Positions 1 through 6,021 of a stretch of 6,477 bases of DNA are shown in pieces. The notes beneath the pieces were generated by a model that saw nothing but the letters and a program-made list of their open reading frames with translations, searched no databases and was not told the origin of the DNA. Origin of the DNA: Actinomycetota bacterium (GTDB lineage Bacteria; Actinomycetota; Actinomycetes; S36-B12; UBA5976). Each line of letters starts with the position of its first letter. Position 1 is the first letter of the stretch. The position numbers and the translations under genes were made by a program. The stretch is from NCBI GenBank assembly GCA_947491175.1, contig CANLIF010000073.1, positions 1 through 6,477 on the forward strand, in the 5' to 3' direction.

Positions 1-1407
1 CATTGGTGGGCCGCGATTCTGGGTATTGCCATCCTCCTTGCGATCCTTGATTCGCAATCCAGGCGGGCTCGCCTCAAGATCACAGCACTTTTCGCCTTCA
101 CGTATTTTGGATTCCACGTGCAATGGGTCAGCTCACTAGGTAACGATGCTTGGTTTGCACTTACTTTGATCTGCGCTTTGCCCTGGCTAATCTTTGGATT
201 GCTAGACGTTGACTCCAAATCAAAATGGTTCTACTTTCCACCGGCAGCTCTAATTGTTGTCTTGGAGGTGATTCGAGCAAATTGGCCTTGGGGTGGCCTG
301 CCGTGGGGGCTTATTGCCTACAGCCAATTAGATGGTCCATTAGTGAATCTTGCTACCCTTGGCGGCCAAGCAGGCGTTAGTGGGGCAGTGGTGGTTTGCG
401 CTGCCGCTTTGCTAAAACTTTTAAAGCACCGATCCTTAACTGGAGTGTTACTAGTTGCTATTTGCCTGCTGTTCGCTCGGAGTGTGGATGTTTTGCATTC
501 CAATGAGACTGTGACACTTTCGGCAGTTCAAGGAAACGTGCCACGCGATGGCAACACATTGAGCGTGCAACGGGCCGCAGTACTTAATAACCACATCAAG
601 ACAACTGAATTGCTGTTAGCAGACATTGAATCAGGTAAGACACCCGCGCCTGATCTAATTGTTTGGCCAGAAAGTGGTACGGACATAGATCCGTTAGCCC
701 CGGGCCTTGCCGCCGATGAGATTAATCGATTAAGTGCCAGCACCGAGATTCCAATTCTGATTGGTGGCACAACATTCTCTGGTGGCACTTTGTCGAATGG
801 CGAAGACTTAACTGCAGTTGGACCGCGCAACGTTGGTATTTTGTGGAGTGCTGAATCTGGCCCAGGGGAGATGTATGTGAAACGCCACCCTTTGCCATTC
901 GGTGAGTATCTTCCAATGAGAGATTTTCTAGCTCGCTATATCAAGAGGTTTGACCAAATCCCTAACGACTTTGTGTCTGGAAACAAAGTAGGCGTTTTCA
1001 GTGTTGGGGACAAGAAGATTGGCGATGTCATCTGTTTCGAAATTGCATATGCCAACCTTGTTTATGACACCGTTGCTGCAGGCGCGCAGGTTATGGTCGT
1101 GCAAACGAACAACTCGACATTTGGCAACACCGCACAACCTAGCCAGCAATTTGCTATTACTAGGTTCCGAGCCATCGAGAGTCAGCGTGCATTTTTGGTT
1201 GCGAGTACCTCAGGTATTTCTGGATTGATTCGAAACGATGGTGAAGTTTTAATGAAAACTGCACAGTTTGAGTCAGCTATCGTCACCGGTGAAGTGGAAT
1301 TGATATCCGAAAAGACATTCGTAAATAGGTATCCGCATTGGGTCCTAATAGTTAGCATCGTCCTCCTTGCATTGGGTTACCGATCTTCACGTGGCAAAAG
1401 AGCTTAA
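1..1407 (+). CDS. lnt: Apolipoprotein N-acyltransferase Lnt, 5'-truncated by the window edge
   Basis: Lnt is a polytopic membrane enzyme that transfers an acyl chain from a phospholipid to the N-terminal diacylglyceryl-cysteine of lipoproteins. The frame is open from base 1, so the start lies upstream and 468 residues are visible; full-length members are usually about 500-540. The first 39 codons already read as Lnt membrane sequence, so the GTG at 118 is not the start. Hydrophobic segments lie near residues 1-18, 29-43, 52-68, 77-91, about 110-160 and the C-terminus (about 447-460). The signature GGLPWG is present before the nitrilase-like domain. That domain carries the catalytic triad: Glu in IVWPESG (codon 670-672), Lys in VKRHPLPFGEYLP (codon 880-882) and Cys in GDVICFE (codon 1033-1035). 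The Glu-Lys-Cys spacing of 70 and 51 residues is close to the 68 and 52 of E. coli Lnt, so the enzyme looks active. ppm1 follows after 22 bases, which suggests one operon. Confidence 0.95.
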   Translation, partial: HWWAAILGIAILLAILDSQSRRARLKITALFAFTYFGFHVQWVSSLGNDAWFALTLICALPWLIFGLLDVDSKSKWFYFPPAALIVVLEVIRANWPWGGLPWGLIAYSQLDGPLVNLATLGGQAGVSGAVVVCAAALLKLLKHRSLTGVLLVAICLLFARSVDVLHSNETVTLSAVQGNVPRDGNTLSVQRAAVLNNHIKTTELLLADIESGKTPAPDLIVWPESGTDIDPLAPGLAADEINRLSASTEIPILIGGTTFSGGTLSNGEDLTAVGPRNVGILWSAESGPGEMYVKRHPLPFGEYLPMRDFLARYIKRFDQIPNDFVSGNKVGVFSVGDKKIGDVICFEIAYANLVYDTVAAGAQVMVVQTNNSTFGNTAQPSQQFAITRFRAIESQRAFLVASTSGISGLIRNDGEVLMKTAQFESAIVTGEVELISEKTFVNRYPHWVLIVSIVLLALGYRSSRGKRA

Positions 1408-1429
1408 TCTTTTCGCTTAGGCTTAGGTA

Positions 1430-2182
1430 ATGACGCCGCGTGACATTGGGAAAACCTTAGTTGTTATTCCCACTTATAACGAGCGGGAAAGTTTGCCAAT
1501 CATCGTTGCTGGAGTTCGGACGGCAGAGCCCAAAGTAGACATCCTGATTGCCGATGATAACTCTCCCGATGGCACTGGGGAAGTGGCTGAAGGTCTGCGA
1601 AATAACGACTCGGGGATATTCGTGCTACACCGAGCTACTAAGGCTGGGTTAGGTGCGGCTTATCTCGATGCGTTTGGTTGGGCGAAGGCCAACGGCTACA
1701 TCGTAGTCGTTGAAATGGATGCTGACGGTTCACATCGACCAGTCGACCTGACAATAATTCTTGATGCGCTAACTTACAGCGATGTGGTTCTAGGTTCGCG
1801 TTGGGTTAAACAGGGCAAAGTTGTTAACTGGCCGTTGAGCCGCAAACTACTATCTCGTGGTGGAAACCTCTATACGAAAATTTGGCTTGGTATACCGATT
1901 CAAGATGCAACCGGTGGGTTTCGTGCCTACCGAATGAGCGCCCTGGATCAGATGGATATCGATCACGTTGCAAGTCAAGGATATTGTTTTCAAGTGGACA
2001 TGGCTTGGCGAGCAGTTAAGGCTGACTTAAGAATTACTGAGGTCCCAATTACATTTGTTGAGCGCGAACTAGGCGAGAGCAAGATGGATGGTTCTATTGT
2101 TAAAGAAGCGTTGTGGCGGGTTACCCAATGGGGAATCGAAAAGCGTCTCTCTGACTTAAGGCGAGTGTTCAACCGCTCTTAA
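1430..2182 (+). CDS. ppm1: Polyprenol monophosphomannose synthase (Dpm1/Ppm1-type GT2 glycosyltransferase)
   Basis: This enzyme transfers mannose from GDP-mannose to polyprenyl phosphate at the cytoplasmic face of the membrane. In actinobacteria the product feeds protein O-mannosylation and lipoglycan synthesis. The 250-residue protein is a single GT-A catalytic domain with no membrane anchor. Visible motifs are VVIPTYNERESLP (residues 11-23), the nucleotide-binding ADDNSPDG (41-48), KAGLGAAY (71-78), the metal-binding DAD in EMDADGSH (95-102), QDATGGFRAYR (158-168), GYCFQVDMAWR (184-194) and ERELGESKM (211-219). The length and the missing C-terminal membrane domain match bacterial Dpm1-like enzymes. 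ATG 1430 is chosen because the conserved N-terminus starts just after it. The tandem CTTAGGCTTAGG at 1416-1427 provides a weak AGG ribosome-binding site 8 bases before the ATG. In M. tuberculosis the same two activities are fused in one polypeptide; here the lnt stop (TAA 1405-1407) separates them. An inverted repeat begins on the last base of the stop codon. Confidence 0.93.
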   Translation: MTPRDIGKTLVVIPTYNERESLPIIVAGVRTAEPKVDILIADDNSPDGTGEVAEGLRNNDSGIFVLHRATKAGLGAAYLDAFGWAKANGYIVVVEMDADGSHRPVDLTIILDALTYSDVVLGSRWVKQGKVVNWPLSRKLLSRGGNLYTKIWLGIPIQDATGGFRAYRMSALDQMDIDHVASQGYCFQVDMAWRAVKADLRITEVPITFVERELGESKMDGSIVKEALWRVTQWGIEKRLSDLRRVFNRS

Positions 2183-2256
2183 GCCCTTCGGAAAACAGTC
2201 CGTTGCTCAAAAGAGTTGCTTCGCAAATTTTTCGCCCCGGAGTTTTCCGAAGGGCT
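2182..2256. terminator. 75-bp inverted-repeat element between convergent ppm1 and rbpA; probable bidirectional terminator
   Basis: A perfect 15-bp inverted repeat has its left arm AGCCCTTCGGAAAAC at 2182-2196 and its right arm GTTTTCCGAAGGGCT at 2242-2256. The stem continues, after a 2-base bulge, with TCCG (2199-2202) against CGGA (2238-2241). Inside the loop a small hairpin TTGC-TTC-GCAA sits at 2216-2226. The left arm starts on the final base of the ppm1 stop codon. The position between convergent genes suggests transcription termination from both sides. No T-run follows either arm, so it is not a canonical intrinsic terminator. A small repeat element of REP or MITE type is the alternative reading. 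Confidence 0.5.
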
Positions 2257-2277
2257 CTTCCAGGGCTGAATCGCTCT

Positions 2278-2298
2278 CGTCTATATAGTTTTTAGACG
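2278..2298 (+). terminator. Small hairpin with short T-tract, possible second ppm1 terminator
   Basis: CGTCTA (2278-2283) and TAGACG (2293-2298) form a 6-bp stem with a 9-base A/T-rich loop, followed by CTTTT at 2299-2303. Read on the plus strand this resembles a weak rho-independent terminator about 95 bases after ppm1. It lies just beyond the 3' end of rbpA and could shape that transcript's end as well. The stem is short, so the call is tentative. Confidence 0.3.
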
Positions 2299-2316
2299 CT
2301 TTTCCTGGGGTAACAG

Positions 2317-2646
2317 CTAAGACGCTTTTGCGCGGACGAACTGTAGGCGTTCCTTAAGGATGTCTTGGAGCTCTTTGATGCTGCGACGCTCCAGGAGCAT
2401 GTCCCAGTGAGTGCGTACATGTTTTGGTTCTGGAACTGGCTGTCTCTGGACACCTTGACGTAACCCAGCTGCGCCACAAGCACAGGGCCAAGAGTCAGGA
2501 ATCTCATCGGCTTCAATTGAGAACGGCATGGTTACTCGGTGCTGGTTCTTACAGACGTAGGTGGTGAGTTCTCGCGGCGCGTAAAGACCTGGATCAACTT
2601 CGTAACTTGTGGATCCTAGACGCGAGCCTCGCATTGCTTCACCCAT
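2317..2646 (-). CDS. rbpA: RNA polymerase-binding protein RbpA
   Basis: RbpA is an actinobacterial transcription factor that binds RNA polymerase and group I/II sigma factors and stabilises the promoter open complex. The 109-residue product matches the family in length and domain order. The N-terminal tail carries RGSRLGSTSYE (residues 6-16). The core domain (about 26-65) contains candidate zinc ligands C32, H36, C55 and C57. A short basic linker follows (PEPKHVR, 72-78). The sigma-interaction domain RTHWDMLLERRSIKELQDIL (78-97) is nearly identical to known RbpA sequences. The metal site resembles the zinc-binding Streptomyces protein more than the mycobacterial one, which lacks most of these cysteines; here the last pair is C-x-C rather than C-x2-C. 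The start at 2646 rather than Met5 is supported by a GGAGG and by the usual short extension before RGSRLG. It faces ppm1 tail to tail and lies downstream of gcvP on the same strand. No clear sigma-A or SigR-type promoter was found upstream. Confidence 0.96.
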   Translation of the reverse strand: MGEAMRGSRLGSTSYEVDPGLYAPRELTTYVCKNQHRVTMPFSIEADEIPDSWPCACGAAGLRQGVQRQPVPEPKHVRTHWDMLLERRSIKELQDILKERLQFVRAKAS

Positions 2647-2652
2647 AATTGG

Positions 2653-2657
2653 CCTCC
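2653..2657 (-). promoter_or_regulatory. Shine-Dalgarno site of rbpA
   Basis: On the minus strand GGAGG occurs 6 bases before ATG 2646. It is the clearest ribosome-binding site in the window and decides the start in favour of MGEAMRGSR over the internal Met5. Confidence 0.8.
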
Positions 2658-2760
2658 ATGGATACTGAATCTCGATGTGCTTATGGGATACCCGTAAAGG
2701 CTGACATCTAAACCATCCGAGGAATCAACATGCGAGAAACACCCGTCCTTACTGGGTTTA

Positions 2761-2798
2761 TTGACATCACAAGCACCCGATAAGATACATTATGTCAA
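2761..2798. promoter_or_regulatory. TTGACAT-N24-ATGTCAA palindrome in the gcvP-rbpA spacer
   Basis: TTGACAT (2761-2767) and ATGTCAA (2792-2798) are perfect inverted 7-mers separated by 24 bases. Each half contains a perfect TTGACA -35 hexamer, one per strand. On the plus strand GATACA follows at a 17-base spacing, with TACATT at 19, but no gene lies downstream in that direction. On the minus strand, towards rbpA, no good -10 hexamer lies at normal spacing. The element could be an operator or a promoter of unusual spacing, or chance in an A/T-rich spacer. Confidence 0.25.
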
Positions 2799-2865
2799 GT
2801 AATAACGATTCGAATGTTTAATCTAACTCCAGAGCCCGTAACTAAGAATCCCCTGACGCACCCAG

Positions 2866-2893
2866 CACAGGCAACTTGCCAGGCTTGCCTGTG
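2866..2893 (-). terminator. Hairpin downstream of gcvP, probable terminator
   Basis: A perfect 9-bp stem, CACAGGCAA (2866-2874) and TTGCCTGTG (2885-2893), has a 10-base loop. It begins 38 bases after the gcvP stop on the minus strand. No U-run follows on that strand, so it would be an atypical terminator of the kind often proposed in actinobacteria, or an mRNA 3'-end stabiliser. Its position between gcvP and the rbpA leader fits a transcript boundary. Confidence 0.45.
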
Positions 2894-2930
2894 ACATCAA
2901 CTAGCGGAGTTAATTAGAGATATTGCAAGC

Positions 2931-5813
2931 TTAAACAAAATCAGAAATTGGTGGGCAAGCACAAACCAAGTTTCGATCACCGTAAGTTCCATCTAGTCGA
3001 CGCACTGATGGCCAGTACTTGTTATCCCGGATCCTTGGCACTGGATAAGCGGCTTCCTCACGGGTGTAAGGATGATCCCAATCTCCAAGTAGGTAAGCGG
3101 CAGTATGAGGCGCATGATGCAGCGGATTGTCCTCCACTGGCCAAATCCCCTGCTGGACCTTGTTGATCTCTGCCTTGATCGCCTTCATGGCGTCTATAAA
3201 GCGATCCAGCTCGTACAAAGACTCGCTCTCAGTTGGCTCGACCATCAGAGTTCCTGCCACTGGAAACGACATAGTCGGAGCATGGAACCCAAAGTCAATC
3301 AGTCGCTTAGCAACGTCATCTACAGTCACACCAGACTCTTTGGTGATGTCCCGAAGATCCAATATGCATTCGTGAGCTACCAGGCCATTTGCTCCAACAT
3401 AAAGAACTGGGAAATCATCGGCTAACTGCTTTGCAATGTAATTTGCCGATGCCACAGCAACTTGAGTGGCCTTTGTCAAGCCTTCCCCACCCATTAGTCG
3501 GATGTATGCCCATGGAATTGGCAGGATGCCTGCACTACCCCAAGGCGCGCCACTGACTGCTCCTACCCCACCATCGGCGTAACCACGCGCAGTTGGTCCA
3601 GCTTCAGGACGAAATGGGTGTGATGGCAAGAATGGCGCCAAGTGCTCACGCACTCCAACTGGCCCAACACCAGGGCCGCCGCCGCCGTGCGGGATAGCGA
3701 AAGTTTTGTGCAAATTCAAGTGCGATACATCTGCCCCGAATTTTCCTGGCTTTGCCAATCCAACGAGAGCGTTTAAGTTCGCGCCATCAACGTAAACCTG
3801 ACCACCAGCATCATGGACCATTGCACAAATGTCTGAAACGCTTGCTTCATATACTCCGTGTGTGGATGGATACGTAATCATCAATGCAGCTAACTCATCT
3901 GAACTCTCCATGATTTTGTGCTTGAGATCATCCATGTCTACGTTTCCGAAATCATCACAGTTAACGACAACAACGCGCATACCTGCCATGACGGCAGAAG
4001 CTGCGTTCGTGCCGTGGGCCGAGCTAGGAATCAAACAAACTTTACGTTGATCGTCTCCGCGTGACTTGTGATAACCACGGATAGCCAACAGTCCCGCAAA
4101 CTCCCCTTGCGAACCAGCGTTAGGCTGCAGCGAGATGGCGTCGTATCCGGTTATTTCAATCAACCAATCTTCAAGTTGACGAATCATAGTTAAATATCCG
4201 TTGACACTATCAAGTGGCGCGAAAGGATGAATCCCCGCGAACTCTGGCCAAGTGACTGATTCCATTTCGGTTGTGCCATTTAACTTCATGGTGCAAGAAC
4301 CCAGTGGAATCATCGAACGATCCAGTGCGATGTCTTTGTCAGACAATCTGCGAATATATCGCAGCATTTCGGTTTCACTGTGATGCGAGTTAAATACTGG
4401 GTGTTCTAAATACGCCGATGTTCTAAGCAGGTTCGCTGGCAAGCTTTCAATTTCAATTACCTCTGAGTACTTGGTTGCGAAGGACCCACCAATAGCATCG
4501 TTAAATGCTGCCCATACTTGTTCAACAGTTTCTTGACTCGTTGTTTCATCGACACTTAACGAGACTGTGTCACTGTCGACTTCCCAGACTGTAATTCCCC
4601 GTGCCCGAGCCGCGCCAACTACCGCGCGCGCTTTGCCAGGAACAGTTACTCGGATTGTGTCGAAGAAGTCTTGGCTAGTAGCCACTCCCCCTGCGGCAAG
4701 TCCTTGCGCCAGAGCAGTGGCTCGACGGTGAACGTTAATCGCAATGCGTTCTAGACCATCTGGGCCGTGATAAACCGCGTACATCGACGCCATTACGGCG
4801 AGCAGGACCTGAGCCGTACAGATGTTACTTGTGGCTTTATCTCGACGAATGTGCTGTTCGCGAGTCTGCAGGGCTAGACGATAAGCAGTGTGGCCGTCAG
4901 CATCGATACTGACACCGACTAAGCGTCCTGGCAAGGAACGCTCAAGGCCATTTCGAACTGACATAAATCCAGCGTGCGGACCACCGAATCCCATTGGCAC
5001 GCCAAATCGCTGCGAGGATCCAACAACGATGTCGGCGCCTAGCTCACCTGGCGACTTAAGCACAGTCAGTGCTAACAAATCTGTTGTCACGCCTACGAGG
5101 ATGTCCCGCCCATGAGCGGTCACAATCAATGGTTCAATGTTTCGAATTTTGCCGCTACTGCCTGGGTAACTAAGCAGCACGCCAAAGCAATCTGGGATTT
5201 CTTGGGAATCAACATCAATTAACGCTAGTTCGATTCCAATTGGTTCAGCGCGGGTAGCAATTACTGCAAGAGTTTGGGGATGAGTATCTGCATCTACTGC
5301 AAATACATTTGACTCACTCTTTGAGATGCGACGCATCAACGTCATAGCTTCAGCGGCTGCGGTTGATTCATCTAGTAGTGAAGCACTTGCGATGTCTAGG
5401 CCGGTTAAGTCAGTTACCATGGTTTGGAAGTTGATAAGTGCTTCAAGGCGACCTTGTGAAATTTCAGGCTGGTATGGCGTATAGGCGGTGTACCAGGCTG
5501 GGTTCTCGGTAATGTTCCGCAGAATCACGCCAGGGGTATACGTGCCGTAATAGCCAAGACCAATCATCGAAGTAAGCACTTCGTTTGCATTGGCGAATAC
5601 TCGCAACTCGGCAAGTACTTCTGCTTCAGATGCGCCCTCTGCTAACGCCAGCGGCAAAGTATTTTGAATGTTGGTCGGCACCGCATCTTTACTCAACTGA
5701 TCAAGTGAGCTGTAACCGATGAAACTAAGGATCTTAGTTAAGTCGCTGGTATTTGGACCGATGTGGCGATCGGCAAATTGTGCGTAAGAATCCTGCTGAG
5801 CTTGGACTGACAT
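2931..5813 (-). CDS. gcvP: Glycine dehydrogenase (decarboxylating), P-protein of the glycine cleavage system
   Basis: GcvP is the PLP-dependent cytoplasmic enzyme that decarboxylates glycine and passes the aminomethyl group to the lipoyl arm of GcvH. At 960 residues it is the full single-chain form with two homologous halves (E. coli 957), not the split gcvPA/gcvPB type. Conserved stretches are FADRHIGP (13-20), LDESTAAAEAM (147-157), GFGGPHAGF (275-283), REQHIRRDKATSNICTAQ (318-335), IPLGSCTMKLN (502-512) and SSAHGTNAASA (597-607). The PLP lysine is K703 in HLNLHKT (codon 3707-3705), followed by the glycine-rich PHGGGGPGVGP. No key residue appears missing. ATG 5813 is fixed by a TAA directly before it in frame and by the normal distance to FADRHIGP. 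Its ribosome-binding site is weak: GGGG, 6 bases upstream. A glycine riboswitch precedes the gene. gcvH and gcvT are not in the window, so they lie elsewhere or beyond the MerR gene. Confidence 0.97.
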   Translation of the reverse strand: MSVQAQQDSYAQFADRHIGPNTSDLTKILSFIGYSSLDQLSKDAVPTNIQNTLPLALAEGASEAEVLAELRVFANANEVLTSMIGLGYYGTYTPGVILRNITENPAWYTAYTPYQPEISQGRLEALINFQTMVTDLTGLDIASASLLDESTAAAEAMTLMRRISKSESNVFAVDADTHPQTLAVIATRAEPIGIELALIDVDSQEIPDCFGVLLSYPGSSGKIRNIEPLIVTAHGRDILVGVTTDLLALTVLKSPGELGADIVVGSSQRFGVPMGFGGPHAGFMSVRNGLERSLPGRLVGVSIDADGHTAYRLALQTREQHIRRDKATSNICTAQVLLAVMASMYAVYHGPDGLERIAINVHRRATALAQGLAAGGVATSQDFFDTIRVTVPGKARAVVGAARARGITVWEVDSDTVSLSVDETTSQETVEQVWAAFNDAIGGSFATKYSEVIEIESLPANLLRTSAYLEHPVFNSHHSETEMLRYIRRLSDKDIALDRSMIPLGSCTMKLNGTTEMESVTWPEFAGIHPFAPLDSVNGYLTMIRQLEDWLIEITGYDAISLQPNAGSQGEFAGLLAIRGYHKSRGDDQRKVCLIPSSAHGTNAASAVMAGMRVVVVNCDDFGNVDMDDLKHKIMESSDELAALMITYPSTHGVYEASVSDICAMVHDAGGQVYVDGANLNALVGLAKPGKFGADVSHLNLHKTFAIPHGGGGPGVGPVGVREHLAPFLPSHPFRPEAGPTARGYADGGVGAVSGAPWGSAGILPIPWAYIRLMGGEGLTKATQVAVASANYIAKQLADDFPVLYVGANGLVAHECILDLRDITKESGVTVDDVAKRLIDFGFHAPTMSFPVAGTLMVEPTESESLYELDRFIDAMKAIKAEINKVQQGIWPVEDNPLHHAPHTAAYLLGDWDHPYTREEAAYPVPRIRDNKYWPSVRRLDGTYGDRNLVCACPPISDFV

Positions 5814-5878
5814 TTAGTACCCCAAAGATAATAGACGGATAGACCGTTGCCGGTCCTCCCCCTCTGTCATGGATACTT
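5814..5878 (-). promoter_or_regulatory. gcvP leader downstream of the aptamer (expression platform)
   Basis: This 65-base stretch links the aptamer to the gcvP start. CAGAG (5866-5862) can pair with the aptamer's CTCTG tail (5883-5879). A purine block GGGGGAGG (5862-5855) looks like a Shine-Dalgarno site but has no start codon at usable distance. A hairpin GACCG-GCAA-CGGTC (5855-5842) is closed by a GNRA tetraloop. The weak GGGG at 5823-5820 precedes gcvP. No U-run follows any hairpin, so intrinsic termination is unlikely and control of translation or RNA stability is more plausible. GGGGAG (5861-5856) is also complementary to CUCCCC (5927-5922) inside the aptamer, a candidate alternative pairing. 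Confidence 0.5.
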
Positions 5879-5987
5879 CAGAGTTGCTGATCCCAATTGG
5901 TCCTGTTGCCTGAGAGGTTCTGGGGAGCATTGCCCCTTCGGCGGCGCACTGGCTGTGCGCTCTCTCCCAATCGGAATCGATAGCACT
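5879..5987 (-). promoter_or_regulatory. Glycine riboswitch aptamer (gcvT-type RNA) upstream of gcvP
   Basis: On the minus strand the hallmark glycine-aptamer sequences occur in order: GGGAGAG (5968-5962), GCCGCCGAAGGGGCAA (about 5945-5930), CTCTCAGGCAACAGGACC (5916-5899) and ACTCTG (5884-5879). The fold is supported by pairings: AGTGCT (5987-5982) with AGCAACT (5888-5882) as the outer helix; CCGATTGG (5974-5967) with CCAATTGG (5900-5893) with one G-U pair; GAGAG (5966-5962) with CTCTC (5916-5912); and the hairpin GCGCAC-N5-GTGCGC (5960-5944). Only one complete aptamer is present. Binding of glycine would be expected to raise gcvP expression, as for most gcv riboswitches, but the direction cannot be read from the sequence. 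Confidence 0.93.
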
Positions 5988-5990
5988 TTC

Positions 5991-5996
5991 ATGATA
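5991..5996 (-). promoter_or_regulatory. Candidate -10 hexamer for the riboswitch-gcvP transcript
   Basis: TATCAT on the minus strand matches TATAAT at five of six positions and would place the transcription start a few bases before the aptamer's outer helix, where it is expected. An overlapping TAGTAT (5999-5994) is an alternative. No convincing -35 hexamer lies 16-18 bases upstream, so the site is tentative. It lies between the MerR stop and the aptamer and would make gcvP an independent unit. Confidence 0.35.
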
Positions 5997-6021
5997 CTAC
6001 CGATCTTGAGAATATGCCCGG

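Noticed and set aside
118..120. GTG 118 as the start of lnt
   Set aside because: The frame is open to base 1 and the preceding 39 codons encode recognisable Lnt membrane sequence, so this GTG is an internal valine.
528..1149. Minus-strand frames inside lnt (528-830, 722-916, 928-1149)
   Set aside because: These are antisense shadows of lnt, whose catalytic motifs occupy the plus strand here.
2761..2790. Plus-strand promoter TTGACA-N17-GATACA
   Set aside because: The -10 match is poor and no plus-strand gene follows; downstream is the antisense strand of gcvP. Kept only as part of the palindrome.
3105..3425. Plus-strand frames of 70-110 codons inside gcvP (also at 2948, 3127, 3829 and 4888)
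   Set aside because: These are antisense shadows of a fully conserved gcvP, with no ribosome-binding sites or family motifs.
5867..5992. 41-codon open frame on the minus strand from ATG 5992 to TGA 5869-5867
   Set aside because: It runs through the whole glycine aptamer, whose sequence is explained by RNA structure; it has no ribosome-binding site and no protein-family resemblance.
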